Part shown: one piece after another, positions 1 through 5,288 of the stretch | Position numbering within the stretch: the first letter of the stretch is position 1 | Layout: each line of letters opens with the position of its first letter | Assembly (NCBI GenBank): GCA_031283405.1 | Contig: JAITBX010000163.1 | Location: forward strand, 1 to 6,102 | DNA from: Burkholderiales bacterium | GTDB taxonomy: Bacteria > Pseudomonadota > Gammaproteobacteria > Burkholderiales > Casimicrobiaceae | DNA: 6,102 nt | Direction: 5' to 3' | The notes under the pieces: model-generated | The model's input: only the letters and a program-made list of their open reading frames with translations | Databases searched by the model: none | What the model was told of the DNA's origin: nothing | Position numbers and translations under genes: made by a program

Positions 1-328
1 CATCCCCCAGTACTTCACGACGGTAGGTCGCGTCCCTCGCGGGACGCGTGGATTGAAACGCGAATAAAACGCAAACATTGACATTAACGCTAAAGTCGCG
101 TCCCTCGCGGGACGCGTGGATTGAAACCGCCAGCTTTTCTTTGGCCTGCTCCGACGCTTGAAGTCGCGTCCCTCGCGGGACGCGTGGATTGAAACGCGCA
201 GGCGCTTCGCTATATGTGGTCTGGTGAGAAGGTCGCGTCCCTCGCGGGACGCGTGGATTGAAACCAAAGTTATCCGGTCACGGGTTCCGATTTTGACTGG
301 TCACGTCCCGTACACGAGGTGAGAAAAC
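1..328 (+). CRISPR. CRISPR array, trailer end, probable type I-C
   Basis: Four identical 33-nt repeats lie at 27-59, 95-127, 163-195 and 232-264, followed by a degenerate fifth at 300-328. Complete spacers are 60-94 (35 nt), 128-162 (35), 196-231 (36) and 265-299 (35); 1-26 is the cut end of another. Each repeat is GT, then an 8-bp perfect stem (CGCGTCCC / GGGACGCG) around loop TCGC, then the 11-nt tail TGGATTGAAAC. A stem plus an 11-nt 3' tail ending ATTGAAAC is typical of type I-C, where Cas5 cuts at the stem base and leaves an 11-nt 5' handle; the subtype is inferred from the repeat alone. The tail and the degenerate right-hand repeat indicate transcription left to right, so the leader and any cas genes should lie to the left. 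These would be the oldest spacers. No cas gene is present here. Confidence 0.97.
300..328 (+). repeat. degenerate terminal CRISPR repeat
   Basis: Directly after a 35-nt spacer-sized interval comes a 29-nt sequence starting GTCACGTCCC (9 of 10 bases match the start of the consensus repeat) and ending GAGAAAAC (the consensus ends TTGAAAC). The middle is diverged and 4 nt shorter, so the stem is lost. The spacing and the conserved ends identify it as a decayed trailer-end repeat, which marks the end of the array farthest from the leader. Confidence 0.8.
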
Positions 329-350
329 GCAAATCCCCAGCATCGGGCAT

Positions 351-366
351 CTCCTTTGAAAAGGAG
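351..366. other. short inverted repeat between the array and rsmI
   Basis: CTCCTT and AAGGAG form a 6-bp perfect stem with a TGAA loop, lying between the end of the array and the rsmI stop codon. The two units converge here, so a bidirectional terminator is conceivable. Neither strand has a proper T-tract after the stem (plus strand CTTCCAATTTTA, minus strand ATGCCCG), so I do not call it an intrinsic terminator. Confidence 0.3.
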
Positions 367-375
367 CTTCCAATT

Positions 376-1323
376 TTACGTTCGTTTGACTTTATCTTTT
401 TCACCTTCAATTCTTTCATAAATTGCACTACGCGGGATGCCTGTTGCCTGCGCGGCGACTTTGGCGGCGCGGGCGGGCGGCAACTCTTTGAGCAGCGCCG
501 GCAGCCAGCGTTTCAGTGTTGCGTCTGATGCGGCGGCGTCGGTTGTGGTGTTGCGAGGTGTTGCGTCGGCGGAGGTGTCGATGATGAGGACGAGTTCGCC
601 GCGTTCGGTGTCGGGATGCGCGTCGAGCCAATCAGCGGCGTCGGCAAGCGGGATGCGCTCGATGGTTTCAAAAGTTTTGGTCAGTTCGCGGGCGATGATG
701 ATTTCGCGCGGCGTTTGAAACGCTTGGATCAATTCGCCGAGGGTGCGACGGATGCGATGCGGCGCTTCGTAAAAAATCAGAGCGGCGTCGAGCGCGTTCA
801 ACGTTTCCAGTTGGGCGCGGCGCGCTTTCGTTGCGGTGGGTAAAAAGCCGGCGAAGTAGAAATGTTCGGCGTTCAATCCGGCGGCGGAGACGGCGGCGAT
901 CAAGGCGCACGCGCCGGGAATGGGAACGATCGGCAATGTTGCGGCGCGAACGGCGGCGACCAATCGCGCGCCGGGGTCGCTGACGGCGGGGGTGCCGGCG
1001 TCGCTGATAAGGGCGATGCTGTGATTTTGTTGCAGGAGCGCGATGATGGCGGCGATGCTTTTGCGTTCGTTGTGTTCGTGCAGCGCGCGAAGCGGCGCTT
1101 TGATGCCGTAGTGCGAAAGCAGTTTGGCGGAGACGCGGGTGTCTTCGACGAGGATGAGATCGGCGGTGCTCAGGATGTCGAGGGCGCGCAGGGTAATGTC
1201 GCGCAAGTTTCCCAGCGGGGTGGCCAGCACATATAATGTACCCTTTTCGGCGCGAAAGACGCGAGCGGGCGCGGCGGAGAAATGTGCTGATATTGCGGAA
1301 TCAGAGACAGAATCGTGGGACAT
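376..1323 (-). CDS. rsmI: 16S rRNA (cytidine1402-2'-O)-methyltransferase RsmI
   Basis: This encodes 315 aa from ATG at 1323. RsmI uses S-adenosylmethionine to 2'-O-methylate C1402 in the decoding centre of 16S rRNA, in the cytoplasm. Family signatures are clear: LATPLGNLRDIT at residues 33-44, EDTR at 60-63, ISDAGTPAVSDPG at 106-118, VPIPGACA at 133-140, IFYEAPHR at 183-190, ARELTKTFE at 211-219 and RGELVLII at 241-248. These match the tetrapyrrole-methylase-like fold, followed by the small C-terminal helical domain (about 268-305). Length is near the usual 280-300 aa, with a variable 25-residue N-terminal extension. A TTG at 1350 would add nine residues; I prefer the ATG, though neither has a good Shine-Dalgarno. 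It is divergent from lpoA with only 36 bp between the chosen starts, as in the E. coli yraL-yraM locus, and it converges with the CRISPR array. Confidence 0.95.
   Translation of the reverse strand: MSHDSVSDSAISAHFSAAPARVFRAEKGTLYVLATPLGNLRDITLRALDILSTADLILVEDTRVSAKLLSHYGIKAPLRALHEHNERKSIAAIIALLQQNHSIALISDAGTPAVSDPGARLVAAVRAATLPIVPIPGACALIAAVSAAGLNAEHFYFAGFLPTATKARRAQLETLNALDAALIFYEAPHRIRRTLGELIQAFQTPREIIIARELTKTFETIERIPLADAADWLDAHPDTERGELVLIIDTSADATPRNTTTDAAASDATLKRWLPALLKELPPARAAKVAAQATGIPRSAIYERIEGEKDKVKRT
1209..1237 (+). promoter_or_regulatory. candidate sigma-70 promoter for the lpoA operon, inside rsmI
   Basis: TTCCCA (1209-1214, 4 of 6 to TTGACA) is followed after 17 bp by TATAAT (1232-1237, a perfect -10). 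It points toward lpoA and would start transcription near 1244, about 115 nt before the gene. The 36-bp gap between rsmI and lpoA is too short for a full promoter, so an intragenic one is expected. The caveat is that TATAAT is the antisense of the Leu-Tyr codons in RsmI's conserved GTLYVLATP segment, so it could be coincidental. Confidence 0.35.
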
Positions 1324-1359
1324 AGCAGAACTTTGGGCGACGGCAGACAATGGGCGCGG

Positions 1360-2685
1360 ATGAATGCGTGGATAACAAGCGCCATTCTAGCGCTGTTCTT
1401 TGCGTTGTTATTCATATTATTTGCGGCGTTGTTTGCAACGTCGTCGAGCGCGCAGACGCCATCATCTTCCGGCGGCTCGGAATGGACAACGCCGCAGCCT
1501 TCGGTGCAGGAGCGGCTCGAAGCGGTGGAGGAATTGCGCGGCGGCAAGGGGAGGAGCAGCGCTTCGCCTGTGAGGCCATCGCCCGCGCTGAAATCTTCGT
1601 CCAAAGAGCCATCGAAAGCATCGGGAAATCTATCCGCGAAGCCGCCTTCGGTGGCGCTCATTTTGCCGAGCAAGTCGTCGGCTTACAGCGGCGCGGCGCA
1701 AGCGGTGAGGGAAGGTTTCATGGCGGCTGCCGAAGCGGCGCAGGCTAAAGATTCGTGTTTGGTGATCGAGTACAGCGACGGCGAAGTGGTTTCGGCTTTT
1801 CAGCAGGCGGCGGATGCAGGCGCGCCGGTGATGGTGGGGCCGCTGGTGCGCGATGATTTACAAAAGTTGTTGGCGACGCCGCCATTGGCGTTGACGATTA
1901 CGCTGACGCAACCGGAAGACGAGGATGTAAAGCTGCCGCCCAATTTTTTTCCGCTGACGCTGACGGTGGAGAGTGACGCGCGTTTTTTGGCGCGTGAAAT
2001 TTTTACCGAAGGGCGCGAAGGCAAGCCGGTGGTGTTGAGCAATGAAACGCCGCTGATGAAACGTTTTGCCGATGCGTTCATCGACGAGTGGTTGCGTTTG
2101 GGAGATGCGCCGCCGGAGCGTGTGCGTTTTTCGGTGGCGGAAGTGGCGACGTTAAAAACGCGATTGGAAGCGTTGTCGCCGTCGGCGATGTTGCTGGCGG
2201 TCGAGGGCAACGATGCGGCGTTGGCGCGCGCGCAAACGAAATCCTGGCCGACTTACGCCAGCGGTCACATTTATCAGCGGCAAGAGGAGTTTGAAGCGGC
2301 AGCGTTCGAGGGCTTGCAGATCGTCGAAATCTCGTGGCTGGTGACGCCGCAGGCGACGCGGTTCAAGGCATTGCCGCCGTTGCCGTCGGCGCCAGCCATC
2401 GCGCGTTTGTATGCGTTGGGCTACGATGCTTTTCAGGCGGCAGAGGCTTTTGTCGATGGGCCGCCGTTGACGCTGTCGCTCGAAGGCGCAACCGGCGCGA
2501 TTCGCTACGGACGCAAGGAAGGCTTGGTGCGCATCGGCCAGTTGGCGGTGTTTGAGAATGGCCGCTTGCAGTTGATGGAGACGAAACCGGCGGAGACGAA
2601 ACGGTCAGAGCAGAAATCGACAGAAGCGAAGCCGGCAGAAGCGAAGTCGGCAGAAGCGAAGTCGGCAGAGACGCGCCATGACTGA
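1360..2685 (+). CDS. lpoA: LpoA-like penicillin-binding protein activator, no lipobox
   Basis: This encodes 441 aa from ATG at 1360. LpoA proteins sit in the periplasm and stimulate the bifunctional peptidoglycan synthase PBP1A. Residues 97-405 resemble the periplasmic-binding-protein-like half of LpoA: VALILPSKSSAYSGAAQAVREGF (97-120, split here by eye), PVMVGPL at 156-162, PTYASGHIY at 297-305, YALGYDAF at 351-358 and LEGATGAIRYG at 374-384. The protein is shorter than E. coli LpoA (678 aa) and lacks its N-terminal TPR half. Residues 8-26 are a very hydrophobic signal or anchor, and SSA-Q (29-32) is a plausible signal peptidase I site. The first cysteine is residue 133, so it is not a lipoprotein in this reading. 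The segment before the hydrophobic core has no Lys or Arg, so in-frame TTG 1333 or GTG 1315 starts, which would add arginines, remain possible. The C-terminus is a repetitive AEAKS tail. Function is inferred from homology and the rsmI-lpoA-yraN gene order. Confidence 0.8.
   Translation: MNAWITSAILALFFALLFILFAALFATSSSAQTPSSSGGSEWTTPQPSVQERLEAVEELRGGKGRSSASPVRPSPALKSSSKEPSKASGNLSAKPPSVALILPSKSSAYSGAAQAVREGFMAAAEAAQAKDSCLVIEYSDGEVVSAFQQAADAGAPVMVGPLVRDDLQKLLATPPLALTITLTQPEDEDVKLPPNFFPLTLTVESDARFLAREIFTEGREGKPVVLSNETPLMKRFADAFIDEWLRLGDAPPERVRFSVAEVATLKTRLEALSPSAMLLAVEGNDAALARAQTKSWPTYASGHIYQRQEEFEAAAFEGLQIVEISWLVTPQATRFKALPPLPSAPAIARLYALGYDAFQAAEAFVDGPPLTLSLEGATGAIRYGRKEGLVRIGQLAVFENGRLQLMETKPAETKRSEQKSTEAKPAEAKSAEAKSAETRHD
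2576..2680 (+). repeat. tandem 15-bp repeat encoding an AEAKS-type tail
   Basis: Seven 15-bp units run in frame to the end of the lpoA-like gene, at 2576, 2591, 2606, 2621, 2636, 2651 and 2666. The units at 2636 and 2651 are identical (CAGAAGCGAAGTCGG) and the one at 2621 differs by one base; outer units are more diverged. They encode the pentapeptide series (ME)TKP, AETKR, SEQKS, TEAKP, AEAKS, AEAKS, AETRH. The last unit contains the yraN start codon. Because the unit is a multiple of three, copy changes would alter tail length without a frameshift. Confidence 0.85.
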
Positions 2686-3061
2686 AAAAACGCGAACGCG
2701 CGCGCTTGCCGGTCAGGAGCGAGGTCGCGAAGCGGAAACGCTGGCGGCGAATTTTTTGACGCGGCAAGGATTGGTTGTGGTGGCGCGCAACGTGAGAAAC
2801 CGTTACGGAGAGATCGACATCATTGCGCGTGACGGTGAAACGCTGGTGTTTGTCGAGGTCAGGTTGCGCGGTTCCGCTGCTTTCGGCGGCGCTGTCGCCA
2901 GTATCTCCGCGCAGAAGCAGCAGCGGTTGTGGCGGGCGGCGCAGTGCTATCTGGCGGAGTTGGGGAAAGAACCGCCGTGCCGCTTCGATGCGGTGCTTCT
3001 GGACACGCTCGATGCCGGCCAGTTGCATTGGCAGCGTGACATTTTGGGCGCTTCGCGTTAG
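2678..3061 (+). CDS. yraN: YraN, UPF0102 family nuclease-fold protein
   Basis: This encodes 127 aa, a normal length for the UPF0102 family. The fold is that of PD-(D/E)XK (Holliday-resolvase-like) nucleases. The key motif is visible as GEIDIIARDG at residues 44-53 followed by FVEVRLR at 58-64 (E60, with R62 in the position often taken by Lys, as also in E. coli YraN), then the downstream basic segment SAQKQQRLWRAA at 77-88 and CRFD at 101-104. The biological role of YraN is not established, and DNA or RNA processing is only suggested by the fold. The ATG at 2678 lies inside the 3' end of the lpoA-like gene (8-bp overlap), so translation is probably coupled. The same gene follows lpoA in E. 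coli and many other proteobacteria. Confidence 0.93.
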   Translation: MTEKTRTRALAGQERGREAETLAANFLTRQGLVVVARNVRNRYGEIDIIARDGETLVFVEVRLRGSAAFGGAVASISAQKQQRLWRAAQCYLAELGKEPPCRFDAVLLDTLDAGQLHWQRDILGASR

Positions 3062-3091
3062 CCTACGCACTTTGAAGCATATTTTTGAAGA

Positions 3092-3682
3092 ATGAATTTC
3101 GAACAACGCATCATTGACCATTTTCTGGACAGCGCTCGCTTGAAACAGGACGCGGCGGCGTTATTGGCGCCGGAGATTGCGCGCGCCGCGCAGCTGATGA
3201 CGGAGTGTCTGCTGGCTGACGGTAAAATTCTGGCTTGCGGCAACGGCGGCTCGGCTGCCGATGCGCAACATTTTGCGGCTGAATTGGTGGGGCGTTTCGA
3301 GCGCGAGCGACCGGAGTTGCGAGCCATTGCGTTGACGACCGACACCTCGATTCTGACGGCGGTTGGCAACGATTACGCTTTCGACGCCATTTTTGAAAAA
3401 CAAGTGCGCGCGCTCGGCATTCGCGGCGATGTGTTGCTGGCGCTGTCAACATCCGGCAATTCCGACAACGTGATTCGCGCGATTGCGGCGGCGCAGGAAC
3501 GCGAGATGCGCGTCGTGGCGTTGACCGGAAAAGGAGGCGGCGCGATCGGCGGGATGTTGGCGGACGATGTGCATTTGTGTGTGCCGCATGCGCGCACCGC
3601 CAGGATTCAGGAAGTGCATTTGCTCATACTGCATTGCTTGTGCGATGCGATCGATGTTCATTTACTTGGAGAAGAAGGATGA
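3092..3682 (+). CDS. gmhA: phosphoheptose isomerase GmhA (SIS domain; DiaA-related)
   Basis: This encodes 196 aa, a single SIS domain. GmhA converts sedoheptulose 7-phosphate to D-glycero-D-manno-heptose 7-phosphate, the first step to ADP-heptose for the LPS core. Visible motifs are CGNGGSAADAQHFAAELVGRF (49-69, split by eye), LTTDTSILTAVGNDY at 81-95, STSGNSDNVI at 119-128, LTGKGGG at 144-150 and ARIQEVHLLILHCLCD at 170-185. The position in the operon is that of E. coli diaA, a DnaA-binding paralogue. However, H60, E64, Q173 and H181 line up with the GmhA metal and catalytic residues (E. coli H61, E65, Q172, H180), whereas DiaA lacks the glutamate and last histidine. It is therefore probably an active isomerase, which fits rfaE2 two genes on; a DiaA-like role as well cannot be excluded. 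The gene starts 30 nt after yraN, with GAAG just upstream of the ATG. Confidence 0.9.
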   Translation: MNFEQRIIDHFLDSARLKQDAAALLAPEIARAAQLMTECLLADGKILACGNGGSAADAQHFAAELVGRFERERPELRAIALTTDTSILTAVGNDYAFDAIFEKQVRALGIRGDVLLALSTSGNSDNVIRAIAAAQEREMRVVALTGKGGGAIGGMLADDVHLCVPHARTARIQEVHLLILHCLCDAIDVHLLGEEG

Positions 3683-4287
3683 TGAAAAAAAATTCACAAC
3701 TGCGGCAGTGCGTCGTATCGTTGGCGGCGACAGTGATGTTGGCCTCGGCGATGGTTTCGATGTCGGGTTGCGCGCCGATATTGGTGGGCGCAGCGGCGAC
3801 GACCGGCGTGGTGGTGGCGACCGATCGGAGAACGACAGGCTCTCAGCTCGACGACGCAACCATGAGTACGTCGATCATGTTCAAGATCAACGAGAAATAC
3901 GGCGACAAGGTGCACGTCAGCGTGGCAAGCTACAACGGAATCATTTTGTTGACCGGCGAAGTGCCCGATCAGGCAACGTCGGAAGGCGCGGCCAAAATTG
4001 CCGAGAAGGAAGATCGCGTGCGCGCGGTTCAGAACGAGTTGTTAGTCGGGCCGTTGACGGATTTGTCGTCACGCGCCAACGACAGTTATATCACGTCGAA
4101 AGTGAAAACGCGCTTCGTTGACAGCGATTTTTCGCCGACGCACATCAAGGTGGTGACGGAGCGCGGCATCGTTTATCTGCTGGGTATCGTCAAGAAAGAG
4201 GAAGGCGATCAGGCGGTTGAAATCGCGCGCAAAACGAGCGGCGTGAAGCGCGTCATTCGTATTTTTGAATACTCCGAAAATCCGTGA
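3679..4287 (+). CDS. dolP: BON-domain outer membrane lipoprotein, DolP (YraP) family
   Basis: This encodes 202 aa. DolP is an outer-membrane lipoprotein, facing the periplasm, that binds anionic phospholipid and supports envelope integrity and outer-membrane protein assembly. Residues 1-30 form a lipoprotein signal peptide (MMKK basic start, hydrophobic stretch from 11), ending in lipobox MSGC with C31 as the lipidated residue. After a short Ala/Val-rich linker and ATDRRTTGSQLDD (47-59), BON domain 1 spans about 60-125 (YNGIILLTGEVP at 85-96) and BON domain 2 about 135-200 (ITSKVKTRF at 138-146, ERGIVYLLGIV at 161-171, SGVKRVIRIFEY at 187-198). The length and two-BON layout match E. coli DolP (191 aa). 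The start at 3679 was chosen because GGAG at 3668-3671 sits 7 nt upstream and the signal peptide begins there. The ATG overlaps the gmhA stop (ATGA). A second ATG follows immediately at 3682. Confidence 0.95.
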   Translation: MMKKNSQLRQCVVSLAATVMLASAMVSMSGCAPILVGAAATTGVVVATDRRTTGSQLDDATMSTSIMFKINEKYGDKVHVSVASYNGIILLTGEVPDQATSEGAAKIAEKEDRVRAVQNELLVGPLTDLSSRANDSYITSKVKTRFVDSDFSPTHIKVVTERGIVYLLGIVKKEEGDQAVEIARKTSGVKRVIRIFEYSENP

Positions 4288-5072
4288 TGGATTTGCCGGC
4301 GCCGCTTTATCCGGCTAAGATGGTCAAGCCTGATGCCGATGATGCGGAAGTAGCATCGCGCATCGCGCAACGCATGGCGCAGTTGCCGCGACCGCTGGTG
4401 TTGACCAACGGCGTGTTCGATGTGTTGCATCGCGGCCATGTGACGTATCTGGAGCAGGCGCGGCAACTGGGCGCGGCGCTGGTGGTCGCGGTCAACAGCG
4501 ACGCTTCGGTGCGCCGCTTGAACAAAGGCAGCGATCGGCCGCTCAATACATTGGAAGATCGGATGGCGGTGTTGGCGGCGCTGGCGTGTGTCGATCTCGT
4601 CGTGCCGTTCGACGACGACACGCCGCGCTCGCTGATCGTTCAGACAATGCCGGATGTGCTGGTCAAAGGCGGCGACTATTCGGCGGACACGACGGCAGGC
4701 GCTGCCGAAGTTATCGCGCACGGCGGGCGTTTCGTTGCCGTTCCTTTTCAGTTTCAACGATCGACGACGGCATTGGTCGAACGCATCCGCGCGAACGCTT
4801 CGTCGGATAATGTTTCGGCGTTTGAGATGCGCGCATTTGAAATGCCTGTTGATCGTGAACTCGACGCTTGCGGTTTGAAATGCCCGTTGCCGATTCTTCG
4901 CGCCAAGAGAGCGTTGAACGAGATGGCGTCGGGGCAAAAGTTGCGCATTCTGGCTACCGATTCCGGCAGCGTCGGCGACTTTCAATCGTTTGCAAAACAA
5001 AGCGGCAATGCGTTGCTGGCGCAGAGCGAAAAAGAAAACAGCGTTTTCGGATTCGTATTGCAACGAAAATGA
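4287..5072 (+). CDS. rfaE2: fusion: heptose-1-phosphate adenylyltransferase (RfaE2) with TusA-like domain
   Basis: This is one uninterrupted frame of 261 aa with two domains. Residues about 11-170 are the nucleotidyltransferase RfaE2 (the C-terminal half of HldE), which joins heptose 1-phosphate to AMP from ATP to give ADP-heptose. TNGVFDVLHRGH at 40-51 carries the HxGH signature (H48, H51), followed by VAVNSDASVRRL (68-79), RPLN (84-87), DVLVKGGDYS (123-132) and QRSTTALVERI (157-167). Residues about 189-261 match the TusA/SirA sulfur-carrier family: LDACGLKCPLPILRAKRAL at 192-210 with the CPxP cysteine C199 (C195 also present), then LRILATDSGSVGDFQSF. The linker (170-188) contains Met181 and Met186, but neither codon has a clear ribosome site. 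The ATG at 4287 overlaps the preceding stop (TGATG); a GTG at 4284 is also possible. No HldA-type kinase domain is present. What the TusA domain does here is unknown. Confidence 0.92.
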   Translation: MDLPAPLYPAKMVKPDADDAEVASRIAQRMAQLPRPLVLTNGVFDVLHRGHVTYLEQARQLGAALVVAVNSDASVRRLNKGSDRPLNTLEDRMAVLAALACVDLVVPFDDDTPRSLIVQTMPDVLVKGGDYSADTTAGAAEVIAHGGRFVAVPFQFQRSTTALVERIRANASSDNVSAFEMRAFEMPVDRELDACGLKCPLPILRAKRALNEMASGQKLRILATDSGSVGDFQSFAKQSGNALLAQSEKENSVFGFVLQRK

Positions 5073-5080
5073 TGGCAGAC

Positions 5081-5120
5081 AAAGAAAGACCCCGGCACCA
5101 AGGGGAGTGATCCGGGGTCT
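5081..5120 (-). terminator. intrinsic terminator of the small RNA
   Basis: A GC-rich 9-bp stem (5120-5112 with 5095-5087, minus strand AGACCCCGG / CCGGGGTCT) is followed on the minus strand by TTCTTTGTCT. On the plus strand the same hairpin is followed by AAGTCCG, so it is not a good intrinsic terminator for the rfaE2 operon, whose stop codon lies only 14 nt before the stem. Confidence 0.7.
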
Positions 5121-5189
5121 AAGTCCGCGCCCGTATTTCTGGGAACGGACACCCGCTTAGGGAGGAAAGCGGGAGACGTTGCCGTCTGT
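5081..5189 (-). ncRNA. probable small RNA with four hairpins and C-rich loops
   Basis: On the minus strand, four hairpins stand almost end to end. A is 5187-5174 (AGACG, GNRA-type loop GCAA, CGTCT). B is 5173-5152 (CCCGCTT, loop TCCTCCCT, AAGCGGG). C is 5150-5123 (GTCCG / CGGAC with inner CCC/GGG pairs). D is 5120-5087 (9-bp stem AGACCCCGG / CCGGGGTCT, with an inner CAC/GTG closing loop TCCCCTTG). Hairpin D is followed by TTCTTTGTCT, an intrinsic terminator; this and the GCAA loop fix the strand as minus. A TATCAT -10 at 5199-5194 places the 5' end near 5187-5189, giving about 107 nt. No open frame explains the conservation of structure. Loops B and D are complementary to Shine-Dalgarno sequences, as in sRNAs that pair with ribosome-binding sites. 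From memory it resembles the Rfam family called betaproteobacteria toxic small RNA; I could not verify this. Confidence 0.65.
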
Positions 5190-5193
5190 CCAT

Positions 5194-5199
5194 ATGATA
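5194..5199 (-). promoter_or_regulatory. candidate -10 element for the small RNA
   Basis: Minus-strand TATCAT matches the sigma-70 -10 consensus at 5 of 6 positions and lies 7 nt before the first hairpin. The region 17 nt upstream (AAGAAA, 5222-5217) is a poor -35, so only the -10 is supported. The surrounding 5192-5240 is notably AT-rich compared with its flanks, as expected for a promoter zone. Confidence 0.4.
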
Positions 5200-5259
5200 A
5201 GATTCTTTTGGGAAAGTTTCTTGAAAACTTGATTATTTTACGCGGGGTTACATCGTCAT

Positions 5260-5288
5260 TTGCCAACGGAAGCGCCGGAGATTAGCAT
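5260..5288 (+). promoter_or_regulatory. candidate sigma-70 promoter for hemB
   Basis: TTGCCA (5260-5265, 5 of 6 to consensus) is separated by exactly 17 bp from TAGCAT (5283-5288, 4 of 6). Transcription would start near 5295, leaving a leader of about 26 nt before the hemB ATG. It diverges from the small-RNA promoter, so the 130-bp region 5190-5320 would serve both genes. Confidence 0.45.

Noticed and set aside
437..1236. Several plus-strand open frames across rsmI
   Set aside because: They are low-complexity Gly/Ala/Val/Ser readings of the opposite strand of a well-supported RsmI gene.
1396..1450. Possible minus-strand rsmI promoter inside the lpoA signal-peptide region (TTGCAA with TATGAA)
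   Set aside because: Both boxes match at only 4 of 6 positions, and the AT content is explained by hydrophobic codons.
2363..3121. Long minus-strand open frame (252 codons) opposite the lpoA 3' end and yraN
   Set aside because: Its product is Arg/Ser/Pro-rich and its SLLPTSLLP-like stretch is just the antisense of the 15-bp repeat. The sense genes are recognised families.
4209..5063. Long minus-strand open frame (284 codons) opposite rfaE2-tusA
   Set aside because: Composition is Arg/His/Gln-rich, as expected for the antisense of GC-rich coding DNA; the plus strand carries clear catalytic motifs.
5147..5191. Alternative outer stem GGACA / TGTCC enclosing sRNA hairpins A and B
   Set aside because: It competes with hairpin C and with the last pair of hairpin A, and the likely transcript start near 5187-5189 removes part of it. 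The simple four-hairpin fold is preferred.
5214..5230. AAGTTT-CTTGA-AAACTT palindrome in the sRNA-hemB promoter region
   Set aside because: It is short, AT-rich and in an AT-rich promoter zone; without a second copy or a known operator I do not call a binding site.
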